Positions 7,684-15,488 of a stretch of 64,000 bases of DNA are shown one piece after another; the stretch's first letter is position 1; each line of letters starts with the position of its first letter. This DNA is from Microcaldota archaeon. GTDB lineage: Archaea; Micrarchaeota; Micrarchaeia; Anstonellales; Bilamarchaeaceae. The stretch lies in assembly GCA_023129075.1 (NCBI GenBank), contig JAGMCT010000010.1, forward strand, positions 1-64,000, given 5' to 3'. The translations under genes were made by a program, and so were the position numbers. The notes under the pieces were generated by a model. The model searched no databases. It saw only the letters and a list, made by a program, of their open reading frames with translations, and was not told the origin of the DNA.

Positions 7684-9042
7684 ATGAATTCTAAAACTAC
7701 TACAAAACAACCTAGTAATCCTATTGCTGTAAGAGTTAGTCCTTTTGATACAAACCTGTTGGATTCTGCAAGATTTAAGGGTTCTTCAGAACAGACTGTA
7801 GCAGGTTACCTTGGGAAGATAATAAGCACCTACACTAAACATCATTTTACAGATAAGAGCGAGAAGGAAGTAAATGACGGCATAAGATTAATCAAGAGAG
7901 CATATGAGATAGCTAAGGAGGAGCACCAGGACCAGGAAAGGGATGATGGGACCCCATACATTTTTCATCCTTTGCAGGTGGCTTTAATGACTGCAGAGAG
8001 AAAGTTCCCGGCCTTTGTTGTTGCAGCCGCCCTTTTGCATGATGTTCTTGAGGATACAAAAAAACAAACCTCTTATCAGGACCTAAAAAAAGAACTCAGC
8101 CAAAAAGTAGCAGATTTGGTTGCACGGATTACCAAGCCCAAATGGTCTGCGGGTGAGTGGGTTATGCCTATACATGAAAGTTATCCTCTCCTGAAGCACA
8201 CAATAGACCTCCGTAAAAAGGAAGAAAGGAATGAGGTTTTTTATTCTGCATTGTTTCATTCAAAGAATGGAGAAAGAACAGATGAAATGGTTTACGCAAT
8301 TAACATCAAGCTTTATGATGTTTTTCACAACATGCACAATCTTGATGGTGTTGCAGGAGAGAAGAGAGGAAGGGTGGTGAGAAAAACCCTTAAGAAAGCA
8401 TACTGGCTTGCCCAGCGATTTTTTCCTGAACCTGATTTATGGACATTTAGTAATACCCTCCTTGAATCAGTTAAGAAAGAAAAAGCAAGGGCTAAACGGA
8501 ATAATAACATCCCTTCGCTTAAGGGATGGGAAGAATGGGAAAGAACCCTTACTTTGGAGCCCAAATCCAAATCCATATTGATAGTTTTCAATCACAGACT
8601 AAACCTGAGTAAATCGGATATAAAATCCCTTCCTATTGTCGGCACCCCCCACATTTCAATATATGGAGATATAAACCATTTGTTCGCATTGGGCTGGCTT
8701 GAAATAGGTTTCCCCCCAGGAGTCCACCTAACAGGTCCTCTGTTGAGAAAATATCTTCCGGAAAGTCACAGAATTATTAAAATGCAGAGTTTGGTTCCGA
8801 TAAGTTCAGGGGTGCACGAGCAGATGTTTTTAGTAACCGGCTTCAAAAAGATTCCCGAAAAAATAAAAATGGAAAATGGAGTCCTTTACACAGAGGGAGA
8901 GAAGTTGAGTATTCGTTCATATCGATTTAGAGATTTAAAGGAGAAATATGTCGAACAATTTGAACAAATGAAAAAAGAATACAAAGAGTTTAAAGAAGGT
9001 TTGAGGGTGCTTATGCATGAAATCTACCCAGAACAAAAATAG
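7684..9042 (+). CDS. RelA/SpoT-type HD hydrolase-like protein
   Basis: A 452-residue protein whose residues 60-225 resemble the HD hydrolase domain of RelA/SpoT proteins, which removes pyrophosphate from (p)ppGpp. Metal-binding positions are visible: H95 (IFHPLQVA), H119-D120 and E123-D124 (LLHDVLEDT), and D212 in KLYDVFHNMHNL, matching the family's KLADRLHNM. No RelA synthetase, TGS or ACT domain is recognisable. Residues 285-452 form a second region of unknown family, ending in a charged helix. It may be a single-function alarmone hydrolase or act on another nucleotide. Its 3' end overlaps the next methyltransferase gene by 26 bp. Confidence 0.75.
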   Translation: MNSKTTTKQPSNPIAVRVSPFDTNLLDSARFKGSSEQTVAGYLGKIISTYTKHHFTDKSEKEVNDGIRLIKRAYEIAKEEHQDQERDDGTPYIFHPLQVALMTAERKFPAFVVAAALLHDVLEDTKKQTSYQDLKKELSQKVADLVARITKPKWSAGEWVMPIHESYPLLKHTIDLRKKEERNEVFYSALFHSKNGERTDEMVYAINIKLYDVFHNMHNLDGVAGEKRGRVVRKTLKKAYWLAQRFFPEPDLWTFSNTLLESVKKEKARAKRNNNIPSLKGWEEWERTLTLEPKSKSILIVFNHRLNLSKSDIKSLPIVGTPHISIYGDINHLFALGWLEIGFPPGVHLTGPLLRKYLPESHRIIKMQSLVPISSGVHEQMFLVTGFKKIPEKIKMENGVLYTEGEKLSIRSYRFRDLKEKYVEQFEQMKKEYKEFKEGLRVLMHEIYPEQK

Positions 9043-9580
9043 TGTTTATCCTCCTTCTGAAGACAGCTTCCTTCTCGCAGAGACCACTAAACACCTAAAG
9101 GGAAAAATCCTGGATATGGGGACAGGTCCTGGTTTTATTGCAATAACCAATGCACTTCTTAACCCTTCCAATCAGGTTACTGCAGTTGATATAAATCCAA
9201 AAGCTCTTTTTTCTGCCAGAGAAAATGCAGAAAAAAAGAATCTTAATATTCATTTTATAGAATCCGACCTTTTTTCAAACCTGAAAGGAAGATTTGACTA
9301 TATACTTTTCAATCCCCCTTACCTCCCTTCTAAAAAAACACAGGAATTAGCTCTGGATGGGGGAAAAGAAGGAAGTGAAATAATCCTCAGGTTTCTTGAG
9401 CAGGCAAAGAATTTCCTTTCTCCAGAAGGAAATATATTCCTTCTTCTGAGTTCTTTTAACAATCCTGAAAAGCTTAAGAAAAAGGCAGAACAGATAGGTT
9501 ATACTCTAAGAGAAATAAAAAGAAAAAACCTGTTTTTTGAAACCCTTTATGTGTGGAAACTCTCAAAGAACAATGTATAA
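9017..9580 (+). CDS. PrmC/HemK-like class I methyltransferase
   Basis: A 187-residue SAM-dependent methyltransferase of the HemK/PrmC group. In archaea the closest characterised activity is N5-glutamine methylation of release factor aRF1, in complex with a Trm112-like zinc protein. Visible motifs are ILDMGTGPGFIAI (SAM loop, residues 32-44), AVDINPKAL (motif II) and FNPPYLPS (catalytic NPPY). Only the catalytic domain is present, without the N-terminal helical domain of bacterial PrmC, as expected for the archaeal form. It overlaps the HD gene by 26 bp and the convergent HEAT/OB gene by 18 bp. Confidence 0.83.
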   Translation: MKSTQNKNSVYPPSEDSFLLAETTKHLKGKILDMGTGPGFIAITNALLNPSNQVTAVDINPKALFSARENAEKKNLNIHFIESDLFSNLKGRFDYILFNPPYLPSKKTQELALDGGKEGSEIILRFLEQAKNFLSPEGNIFLLLSSFNNPEKLKKKAEQIGYTLREIKRKNLFFETLYVWKLSKNNV

Positions 9581-10645
9581 ACTGCTTCTTTTCCCAAGGG
9601 TTATTGCAGTTTCTCCAGAAAACTCAAAGGTTTTTGCGATTCCTTTTTCTATTTTTATGTCCTGTCCTGTTTTGAGCTCTTTTCCTTTTCCCTCAAATAA
9701 ATAGATAACACCTTCATTCCCTTCAGAATCATTTACCAGAACCCTTGTAAAAACATCCGTTATCTTCTTGGTTCTCTGGTATTCAAGGTTTTCTACCTTT
9801 CTTACTATAAGGATATCCGTGGTTACACTTCTCATCCCGCTTTTAAGCTCAAGCAGAGAAGTGATGTTAACCTCTTTAAATCTCCTTTTTGCAAGTTTAA
9901 ATGCAATTGCTATTTCATCCTCTGCATTCTTCAGCATCTTTTTCCTGACCTGCTCCATAATCTTTTCATCTCCTTCAGAAGCCATCATCGTATCATAAGC
10001 AAGCCTGAAGAGTGTATTGCCTGAGGGTCCTTCCTCTTTTTTCTCCTCAAAAACCTCAGCAATTTCTTCTCCGCCTTCCAGTTCAGAAAGCGCCTTCTGC
10101 ACATCAATCTCTCTTTTTCCTACTTCCCCTAATTCTATTTCTTCAATCTCCTCAACTTCCTTTTTCTCACCGACAATATCATCTACATCAGAAAGCGCCT
10201 CAACATAAGATGAGAGAAGCTCCTGCATTTCCCCTGACTTTCCTCTTCTTTCCCTTACCACTTTTAGGTATATCTTTTCTATTGTTGGCATCATCTTTTT
10301 CTTTAAGAATTCTGCTTTTTTTGCCCCGAGTTTCCTTTCAAATATCTTTTCTATAGGTTTGAGGATTTTTGCCCTCCTGCTTTCATCTATTTTCTTTATC
10401 TCTTCCTTGTGGGGTGAGCCGAATATATCTGCAAAACTCATTAGTTCTGGTTCGTTTCTGTTTTCTTTAAGTATTTTTTTTGCGGTTTCCCTGACTTCTT
10501 TATCTTTATCATAAGTTAATTCAATAAGAGCAAACATCGCTCCAGGGTCCTCCAATTTTCCTATTTCCTCAGCAGTTTTTTTCCTTACCTTGGGACTTTC
10601 ATCAAAAGTAAGCGAGATAAGTCTTTGAAGTTCTTTTTTATTCAT
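9563..10645 (-). CDS. HEAT-repeat protein with C-terminal OB-fold-like domain
   Basis: A 360-residue protein not assigned to a named family. Residues 1-60 look like one or two HEAT repeats (SPKVRKKTAEEIGKLEDPGA, then DKEVRETAKKIL). Residues 65-240 are helical and acidic. Residues 265-360 alternate hydrophobic and charged strands in the style of an OB fold (VNITSLLELKSGMRSV, then TRVLVNDSEGNEGVIYLFEG), similar to the nucleic-acid-binding OB domains of archaeal RPA. It overlaps the upstream TrmJ-like gene by 8 bp. That coupling to an RNA modifier suggests a nucleic-acid role, but this is inference. Confidence 0.6.
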   Translation of the reverse strand: MNKKELQRLISLTFDESPKVRKKTAEEIGKLEDPGAMFALIELTYDKDKEVRETAKKILKENRNEPELMSFADIFGSPHKEEIKKIDESRRAKILKPIEKIFERKLGAKKAEFLKKKMMPTIEKIYLKVVRERRGKSGEMQELLSSYVEALSDVDDIVGEKKEVEEIEEIELGEVGKREIDVQKALSELEGGEEIAEVFEEKKEEGPSGNTLFRLAYDTMMASEGDEKIMEQVRKKMLKNAEDEIAIAFKLAKRRFKEVNITSLLELKSGMRSVTTDILIVRKVENLEYQRTKKITDVFTRVLVNDSEGNEGVIYLFEGKGKELKTGQDIKIEKGIAKTFEFSGETAITLGKRSSLYIVL

Positions 10646-11330
10646 CCTTTCCCTCTAATATACCTCTAAAAAGGCATAGCAGGCTTTTTCCCTCCTCATT
10701 TGTAGGCACGGCCCTTCCGAGCACATTCTTGAAGGAGGAGACAACCTTTTCCTTTTTTCTGATGTCTATTTTATCCACTATACTTTTAAATATGTTCTCC
10801 AATGCCTGTTTTTCCGGGTTTCCCATACCAGGGTACTTCCCTGTTTCTCCCCCTTTCTTTGCAAGTTCATAGAGTACTATGGCAACTGCATGAGAAAGGT
10901 TCAGCACCCCATAGCTTTTGGAGGTTCCTATTGTTATGAGCCGGTCGCACAGTTTCAATTCTTCTGAGTTCAGCCCTATTCCTTCTCTTCCGAAGACAAT
11001 TGCGACCTTTTTTCCATTGTATTTCCAGCTTTCCTTTTTGAATTCCTCAAGTTTTTCAACAGTTCTTATTATGTTTCTGTGTCTTTTCCTTACAGCAGTG
11101 GTGCCTATAACTGAGTCCATATCCAAAACCGCATCCTTCAGACTCCCGAATGTTCTGGTTTTCTTCACCACGTCAGCTGCGTGTTTTGCATACATAAGAA
11201 AAGGAAGCCGTGTATCGCATTTTGGGTTTACTATTCTTAGATTCCCCTTACCAAAGTTTTTCATCACCCTGGCAATCATCCCCAGGTTTATCCCGTATTC
11301 CGGTTCAACTACAACAACGAAAATTTTCAT
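10638..11330 (-). CDS. trmJ: TrmJ-type tRNA 2'-O-methyltransferase (SPOUT family)
   Basis: A SpoU/TrmH-like SPOUT methyltransferase. Archaeal TrmJ methylates the ribose of residue 32 of tRNAs. Visible family landmarks are the N-terminal VVVEPEYGINLGMIARVMKNFG, the central VAIVFGREGIGLNSEEL and the knot motif YGVLNLSHAVAIVLYEL. I start it at the ATG at 11330 because aaggtg sits 6 nt upstream; the alternative 5-codon extension would use TTG. About 230 residues, as expected. The distal gene is the HEAT/OB protein. Substrate is inferred from the family. Confidence 0.87.
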   Translation of the reverse strand: MKIFVVVVEPEYGINLGMIARVMKNFGKGNLRIVNPKCDTRLPFLMYAKHAADVVKKTRTFGSLKDAVLDMDSVIGTTAVRKRHRNIIRTVEKLEEFKKESWKYNGKKVAIVFGREGIGLNSEELKLCDRLITIGTSKSYGVLNLSHAVAIVLYELAKKGGETGKYPGMGNPEKQALENIFKSIVDKIDIRKKEKVVSSFKNVLGRAVPTNEEGKSLLCLFRGILEGKDE

Positions 11331-11448
11331 ATTATGCACCTTCAAGGAAACTCATTTACCTGTGGATACATGGTTGACGTCTCCCAATAGTTTTTAAACT
11401 TTTACTATTTATATCCCTAAAACTAATAAAACCTTTTCTGTGATAACC

Positions 11449-11976
11449 ATGAATATAGAGGAAATTGAAGCAAGAGTGAAAGAACTTGAAGAAAAGAAAA
11501 CAAAACTCATTAATGATATTAAGAAGAATTATGCCCGTATTAGATATAAGAAGTACGAGGAAAAAGCCCTGCTTCCGCTTCTCAAACAAAGCGAAAATGT
11601 AAAGATTGATCCTCTCAGGAAACAGTTAAGAGTGCTTGAATTTAAGATAGCAACCCAGGCATATACCTCAAAAATAGAAAAAGAGCTTATAAAAGAGGTC
11701 CTGAAGATAGAAGAAAAGCTTGGGAATGTAAGACATATAGAAAAGGCTAGGAGAAAGAAAAGATACATAGATAGGGATATTAGTGAATGCGATGAAGATA
11801 TCAAAAGAATAGAGGAGAAATTGAAGGTTATAAGGACTGAATTAAAGGGCCTTTATCCAAAGGCGAAATCAGCCAGAGAAGGCAAGAAGCACGGAATAAT
11901 ATTTGGAGAAAAGCCCGATACATTCGTTTCCCTGGAAGACATTGTTGTAATAGAGGACAAGACAAAAAAGAAATAA
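11449..11976 (+). CDS. Uncharacterised coiled-coil protein
   Basis: A 175-residue protein made mostly of heptad-rich helices (EEIEARVKELEEKKTKLI; later KRIEEKLKVIRTELKGLYP), lysine- and glutamate-rich. A short non-helical end contains GEKPDTFVSLEDIVVIED. No catalytic motif or membrane segment is visible. It resembles the broadly conserved archaeal coiled-coil proteins of unknown function. The ATG at 11449 is preferred over the in-frame GTG at 11440, because a TATA-like tatttatat (11405-11414) fits a short or absent leader. It is monocistronic and convergent with the Nudix gene, leaving a 4-bp gap. Confidence 0.6.
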   Translation: MNIEEIEARVKELEEKKTKLINDIKKNYARIRYKKYEEKALLPLLKQSENVKIDPLRKQLRVLEFKIATQAYTSKIEKELIKEVLKIEEKLGNVRHIEKARRKKRYIDRDISECDEDIKRIEEKLKVIRTELKGLYPKAKSAREGKKHGIIFGEKPDTFVSLEDIVVIEDKTKKK

Positions 11977-11980
11977 TTAC

Positions 11981-12355
11981 TTATTCCATCACATTTTCTA
12001 TTATTTTTTTATGGTCAGCTGCTAATTCAGGTAATTCACCTATTTCAAACCAGCCTACCTCTTTTGCATCATCCCCTGCTTTTGGGATCCCCGTATACTC
12101 GCATAGGAAAACAATGGATATTACTTTTCTCGGGTCCCTTCCAGGGTCTGAATAAACCCCTGCCAATTTTTTTATTTTTACATCCAAACCTGTTTCCTCC
12201 TTTGTTTCTCTTATACATGCTTCCTCAGCACTTTCCAAATCCTCTACAAGTCCCCCTGGGAGGGCCCACATATCCTTAAACGGTTCATGCCCTCTTTTTA
12301 TAAGAAGTATCTTGTTTCTCTTGAGTATAATACAGTCTACAGCTATCGGTCTCAT
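11981..12355 (-). CDS. Nudix hydrolase
   Basis: A small (124-residue) Nudix hydrolase that cleaves a nucleoside diphosphate linked to another group. The complete Nudix box is present at residues 35-57: G, then E41, then RETKEETGL (R49, E50, E53, E54). The preceding LPGG and the following YSDPGRDPR resemble the ADP-ribose pyrophosphatase-like group, but the substrate is not certain. The gene is divergent from SRP54, sharing a roughly 55-bp intergenic region. Confidence 0.87.
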   Translation of the reverse strand: MRPIAVDCIILKRNKILLIKRGHEPFKDMWALPGGLVEDLESAEEACIRETKEETGLDVKIKKLAGVYSDPGRDPRKVISIVFLCEYTGIPKAGDDAKEVGWFEIGELPELAADHKKIIENVME

Positions 12356-12410
12356 AAGAATCCCTATCTTTCAGGAAACTTTAAATCAATTACTATACAC
12401 CTTTACCAGT

Positions 12411-13736
12411 ATGGATTTGGGAAAAGGACTAAGACAGCTTATCTCCAAGATAACAAAAAAACCTTATATAGATGAGTCAGAGGTAAAACTATTCATAAAG
12501 GACCTGCAGAGAATACTTATATCCTCAGATGTAGAAGTAAAGCTGGTCTTCCAGCTCTCAAAGAATATAGAAAAAAGGGCATTGACTGAGGAAAAAAAAC
12601 AGGGACTTACATTACGCGAGCACCTGCTGAAGGTTGTTTATGATGAGCTTGTTGCCCTGATGGGCGAATCCTATTCTCCAAGGATTGATAAGCACAAGGT
12701 TCTTCTTCTCGGTTTATTCGGCTCTGGAAAAAGCACAACCGCATCCAAACTTGCATATTTTTACAAAAAGAAAGGCCTTTCTGTTCTCCTTGTAGGGGCT
12801 GATGTTGAAAGGCCCGCTGCGCAGGAACAGCTTGAACAGCTGGCATCCCAGATTGAGGTTGAGTATTTCACAATAAAAGGAGAAAAGGACGCCTCAAAAA
12901 TAGTTGATGAAGCCCTTAAAAATTCAAAGGAAAATGTGATAATTGTTGACTCCGCCGGCAGAAGCGCCTTTGATGGAGAACTAAAAGATGAATTAAAAGG
13001 AATATCTGATTCCCTGAAACCTGATGAATCCTTTCTTGTTGTAAGCGGGGACATAGGCCAGGTTGCTGGAAAACAGGCAAAAGAATTCAGTGAAGCCCTC
13101 CCTATTACAGGAGTAGTTGTTACAAAGATGGATGGGAGAGGAAAAGGGGGAGGAGCCCTTAGTGCTGTGGCTGCCACAGGCTCAAAAATCGCATTCATAG
13201 GCACAGGCGAAAAAAAGGATGATTTTGAAATATATAATTCTTCAAAGTTTGTGGAGAGGCTGCTTGGAATTCCTGATATTGAAGGTCTTATGGAGAAGAT
13301 GAAGCATATAGCAGAGAGTGAGAAACTTGAGCAGAAGCAGTTTGAAAAATTCACCATAAAGGCATTCTACCAGCAGATGAAAGCCGCCAAAAAGATGGGC
13401 CCTCTTGATGGTGTTTTTTCAATGATGGGTCTTTCCGATGTTCCTGAAGAGGTTTTGCACCAGGGTGAAACAAAACTCAAGCGGTTTGAAGCAATCATAA
13501 ATTCCATGACCGAAGATGAAAGGGAGAATGCCGAGCTTGTGAAAAAAAGCAAAAGCAGAATAGATAGGATCTCAAAAGGAGCAGGAGTAGCTTCCGAAGA
13601 GGTGCGAGAGTTTCTTTCCCAGTTCTTTAAGATGGAGGGCATGTTCAAGCGCTTTAAGAAAGACAGGGGCTTTAGAAAAAAATTAGAGAAAATGATGGGG
13701 CAGACAGGTATGAATCTCGGCGGTTTTGGAGGTTAG
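12411..13736 (+). CDS. srp54: Signal recognition particle GTPase SRP54
   Basis: The GTPase of the signal recognition particle, which binds 7S RNA and signal sequences of nascent membrane or exported proteins and docks with FtsY. From the ATG at 12411 (441 residues) the order is N domain (1-90), G domain with GLFGSGKSTT (101-110), DVERPAAQEQ, IVDSAGR, VTKMDGRGKGGG, then a methionine-rich M domain (about 300-441). The glycine-rich tail ends NLGGFGG. An upstream in-frame ATG at 12312 would add 33 residues antisense to the Nudix gene and is not expected in the family. The NFACT gene begins 3 nt after the stop. Confidence 0.95.
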   Translation: MDLGKGLRQLISKITKKPYIDESEVKLFIKDLQRILISSDVEVKLVFQLSKNIEKRALTEEKKQGLTLREHLLKVVYDELVALMGESYSPRIDKHKVLLLGLFGSGKSTTASKLAYFYKKKGLSVLLVGADVERPAAQEQLEQLASQIEVEYFTIKGEKDASKIVDEALKNSKENVIIVDSAGRSAFDGELKDELKGISDSLKPDESFLVVSGDIGQVAGKQAKEFSEALPITGVVVTKMDGRGKGGGALSAVAATGSKIAFIGTGEKKDDFEIYNSSKFVERLLGIPDIEGLMEKMKHIAESEKLEQKQFEKFTIKAFYQQMKAAKKMGPLDGVFSMMGLSDVPEEVLHQGETKLKRFEAIINSMTEDERENAELVKKSKSRIDRISKGAGVASEEVREFLSQFFKMEGMFKRFKKDRGFRKKLEKMMGQTGMNLGGFGG

Positions 13737-13739
13737 AAT

Positions 13740-14720
13740 ATGAGAAAAATGGAAAACCTTGAGTATTCCTATTTTATAAATGAACTCAGGATTCTTGAAA
13801 ACAGCTTTTTCAAAAAAGCATTTGAACCTTCTCCAGGAATAATCCAACTCAGGTTCAGGGCAGGCGAACTTCTCATTCATTTGGGAACTGCCATGTATTT
13901 TTCAAAACATATAGCATCTGAAAAGGAACCCACCTCTTTTATAATGAAACTCAGGAAGGAATTGGAAAACCGCAAACTGCTTTCGGTTTTCCAGCATAAA
14001 AAGGACCGCATAATAATATTCTCTTTTGGAGAAAAAGAACTCATAGTGGAGATGTTCGGAAACGGAAACTTGATATTAACAGAGAACGGAAAGATACTTG
14101 CAGTGAGGTATCCAAGGGAATGGAAAGGCCGTTCTCTTAAATATAGGGAAGAATACAGGTTCCCTCCCTCCGAGCAGTTTGAGATAACCGAATTAAAGCA
14201 GCACCTCTCAGAAAAACCCGTCGGTGCAATCCTCAAAAATCTGGATATAGGTATGAAATACGTGAAAATCCTTTTAAAGATTGCGGAAATCGCACATTCA
14301 AAAAAAGGAAATCTGCTTACAGATGAAGAATTAAATAAGATACAATTGGCATACAACACTCTTATGGATTCACAGAAGCCAATCCTTGCTGAAGATGATT
14401 ACTCTTTGTACGGAGAAGGAAAGCATTATAGTTCTTTTTCAGAATTGCTTGAGAGGTTCTACCAGCACAATCTAGAACACAAGGAAGAAAAAAAGGAAAA
14501 TCAAGACGAGAAGATTCTTAGACATCAGTTTGACAGGCTAAGTCAGCTGGAGGAGGAAGAAAAGCAGGCAAAGCAAAAGGCAGATTATATCTATTCCAAA
14601 TATATTGAAGTAAGTGAAATATTGGATGCTTACAAAAATGGAAAACTGGATTCAGTAAAGGAAAAATATAAAATAAAATGGAAGAATAAAGAAAAGAAAG
14701 AAATAGAGATAGAACTTTAA
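13740..14720 (+). CDS. Short NFACT-N domain protein (Rqc2/NEMF-like N-terminal half)
   Basis: A 326-residue protein resembling the N-terminal half of the Rqc2/NEMF/FbpA family, whose full-length members bind stalled 50S/60S ribosomes carrying peptidyl-tRNA. Residues 1-150 look like the NFACT-N domain (GELLIHLGTAMYFSKH; FSFGEKELIVEMFGNGN; YPREWKGRSLKYREEY). A helical region follows, then a long charged coiled coil (about 255-326). The C-terminal NFACT-R domain of the usual 550-650-residue archaeal protein is absent, and no continuation is seen downstream. It may be a truncated or split gene, or a deliberately short form. It lies 3 nt after srp54. Confidence 0.68.
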   Translation: MRKMENLEYSYFINELRILENSFFKKAFEPSPGIIQLRFRAGELLIHLGTAMYFSKHIASEKEPTSFIMKLRKELENRKLLSVFQHKKDRIIIFSFGEKELIVEMFGNGNLILTENGKILAVRYPREWKGRSLKYREEYRFPPSEQFEITELKQHLSEKPVGAILKNLDIGMKYVKILLKIAEIAHSKKGNLLTDEELNKIQLAYNTLMDSQKPILAEDDYSLYGEGKHYSSFSELLERFYQHNLEHKEEKKENQDEKILRHQFDRLSQLEEEEKQAKQKADYIYSKYIEVSEILDAYKNGKLDSVKEKYKIKWKNKEKKEIEIEL

Positions 14721-15124
14721 GGCTGTTCTTTGTCCAAAAGATAGTACTTCACGATTTCCCTTGCCCTTTCATAACCTTTGCTGACTGTCAGACCAAAAAT
14801 GACATTTTTTCCGTCTTTTGAAACCAGATGCACATTATCCAGATTTATTTCTGCATCAGAAAACATCTTGCTAATCTCAGCAAGGTGTCCTGGTTTATCT
14901 TTGATATTTATAAAAAATGTATCATGTTCACTTACCTTGAAACCATTCTTTTGAAGGACGTTCTTTGTTTTTTCCCTGTTTTTTACAAGAACATTTATAA
15001 CGGCCTTTCCACCGACCGAAGTGGCAGATACGGATTCAATATTTATATTTGATTTTCCAAGAAGATAAGATATATCTGCCAAAAGACCAATTTTATCATC
15101 TGAAATAATTGATACTTCTTTCAT
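14717..15124 (-). CDS. Tandem ACT-domain protein
   Basis: A 135-residue protein consisting of two ACT-type small-molecule-binding folds: residues 1-65 (EVSIISDDKIGLLADISYLL) and 67-135 (FFINIKDKPGHLAEISKMF). Tandem ACT proteins without a catalytic domain are common in archaea and are thought to sense amino acids. I start at the ATG at 15124, just after the DUF424 gene and preceded by a purine-rich ggtggga. The longer reading would add 16 unrelated residues overlapping that gene. The two genes likely form a leftward operon. Ligand unknown. Confidence 0.75.
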   Translation of the reverse strand: MKEVSIISDDKIGLLADISYLLGKSNINIESVSATSVGGKAVINVLVKNREKTKNVLQKNGFKVSEHDTFFINIKDKPGHLAEISKMFSDAEINLDNVHLVSKDGKNVIFGLTVSKGYERAREIVKYYLLDKEQP

Positions 15125-15140
15125 ACATCCCACCCCCGCT

Positions 15141-15437
15141 TCAAAAGCGATACAATTGTATATATGGCACACTGTTTATATACTGTACAGCCCCTTCGTC
15201 GGCAAGTCCGAGTTCTTTTATGATTCCAACAACCTTCACTCCGACTGCAACCACAGAATCAAATACTTCCAATTCTCCTACAACTTCCGATTTTCGTACT
15301 ACTCTCCCCACGAAAAATCCTTTATGAGCACTCAAATCCATTTCAACCTCCCTTTCCTTTAATATCTTTCCAATTAATTCTTTATCACATATTCCTATTA
15401 TTCTTTTTCCATCCCTTTCGTTTATTTTTATATACAT
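15141..15437 (-). CDS. DUF424 family protein
   Basis: A 98-residue archaeal protein of the DUF424 family. It starts MYIKINERDGKRIIGICDKE and has the small-domain pattern ELIGKILKEREVEMDL, then VVGELEVFDSVVAVG, ending with a helix containing GIIKELGLADEGAVQYI. No biochemical role is established that I can name. It is followed 16 nt later by the tandem ACT protein and is divergent from gatD with a roughly 50-bp spacer. Confidence 0.7.
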   Translation of the reverse strand: MYIKINERDGKRIIGICDKELIGKILKEREVEMDLSAHKGFFVGRVVRKSEVVGELEVFDSVVAVGVKVVGIIKELGLADEGAVQYINSVPYIQLYRF

Positions 15438-15488
15438 ATTTCAATAATATCCGCTACCATTTTAAATTATTACATTTATTCTTTTTCC

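Noticed and set aside
12312-12410. N-terminal extension of SRP54
   Set aside because: It is antisense to the Nudix gene and the family begins at the MDLGKGLRQL start.
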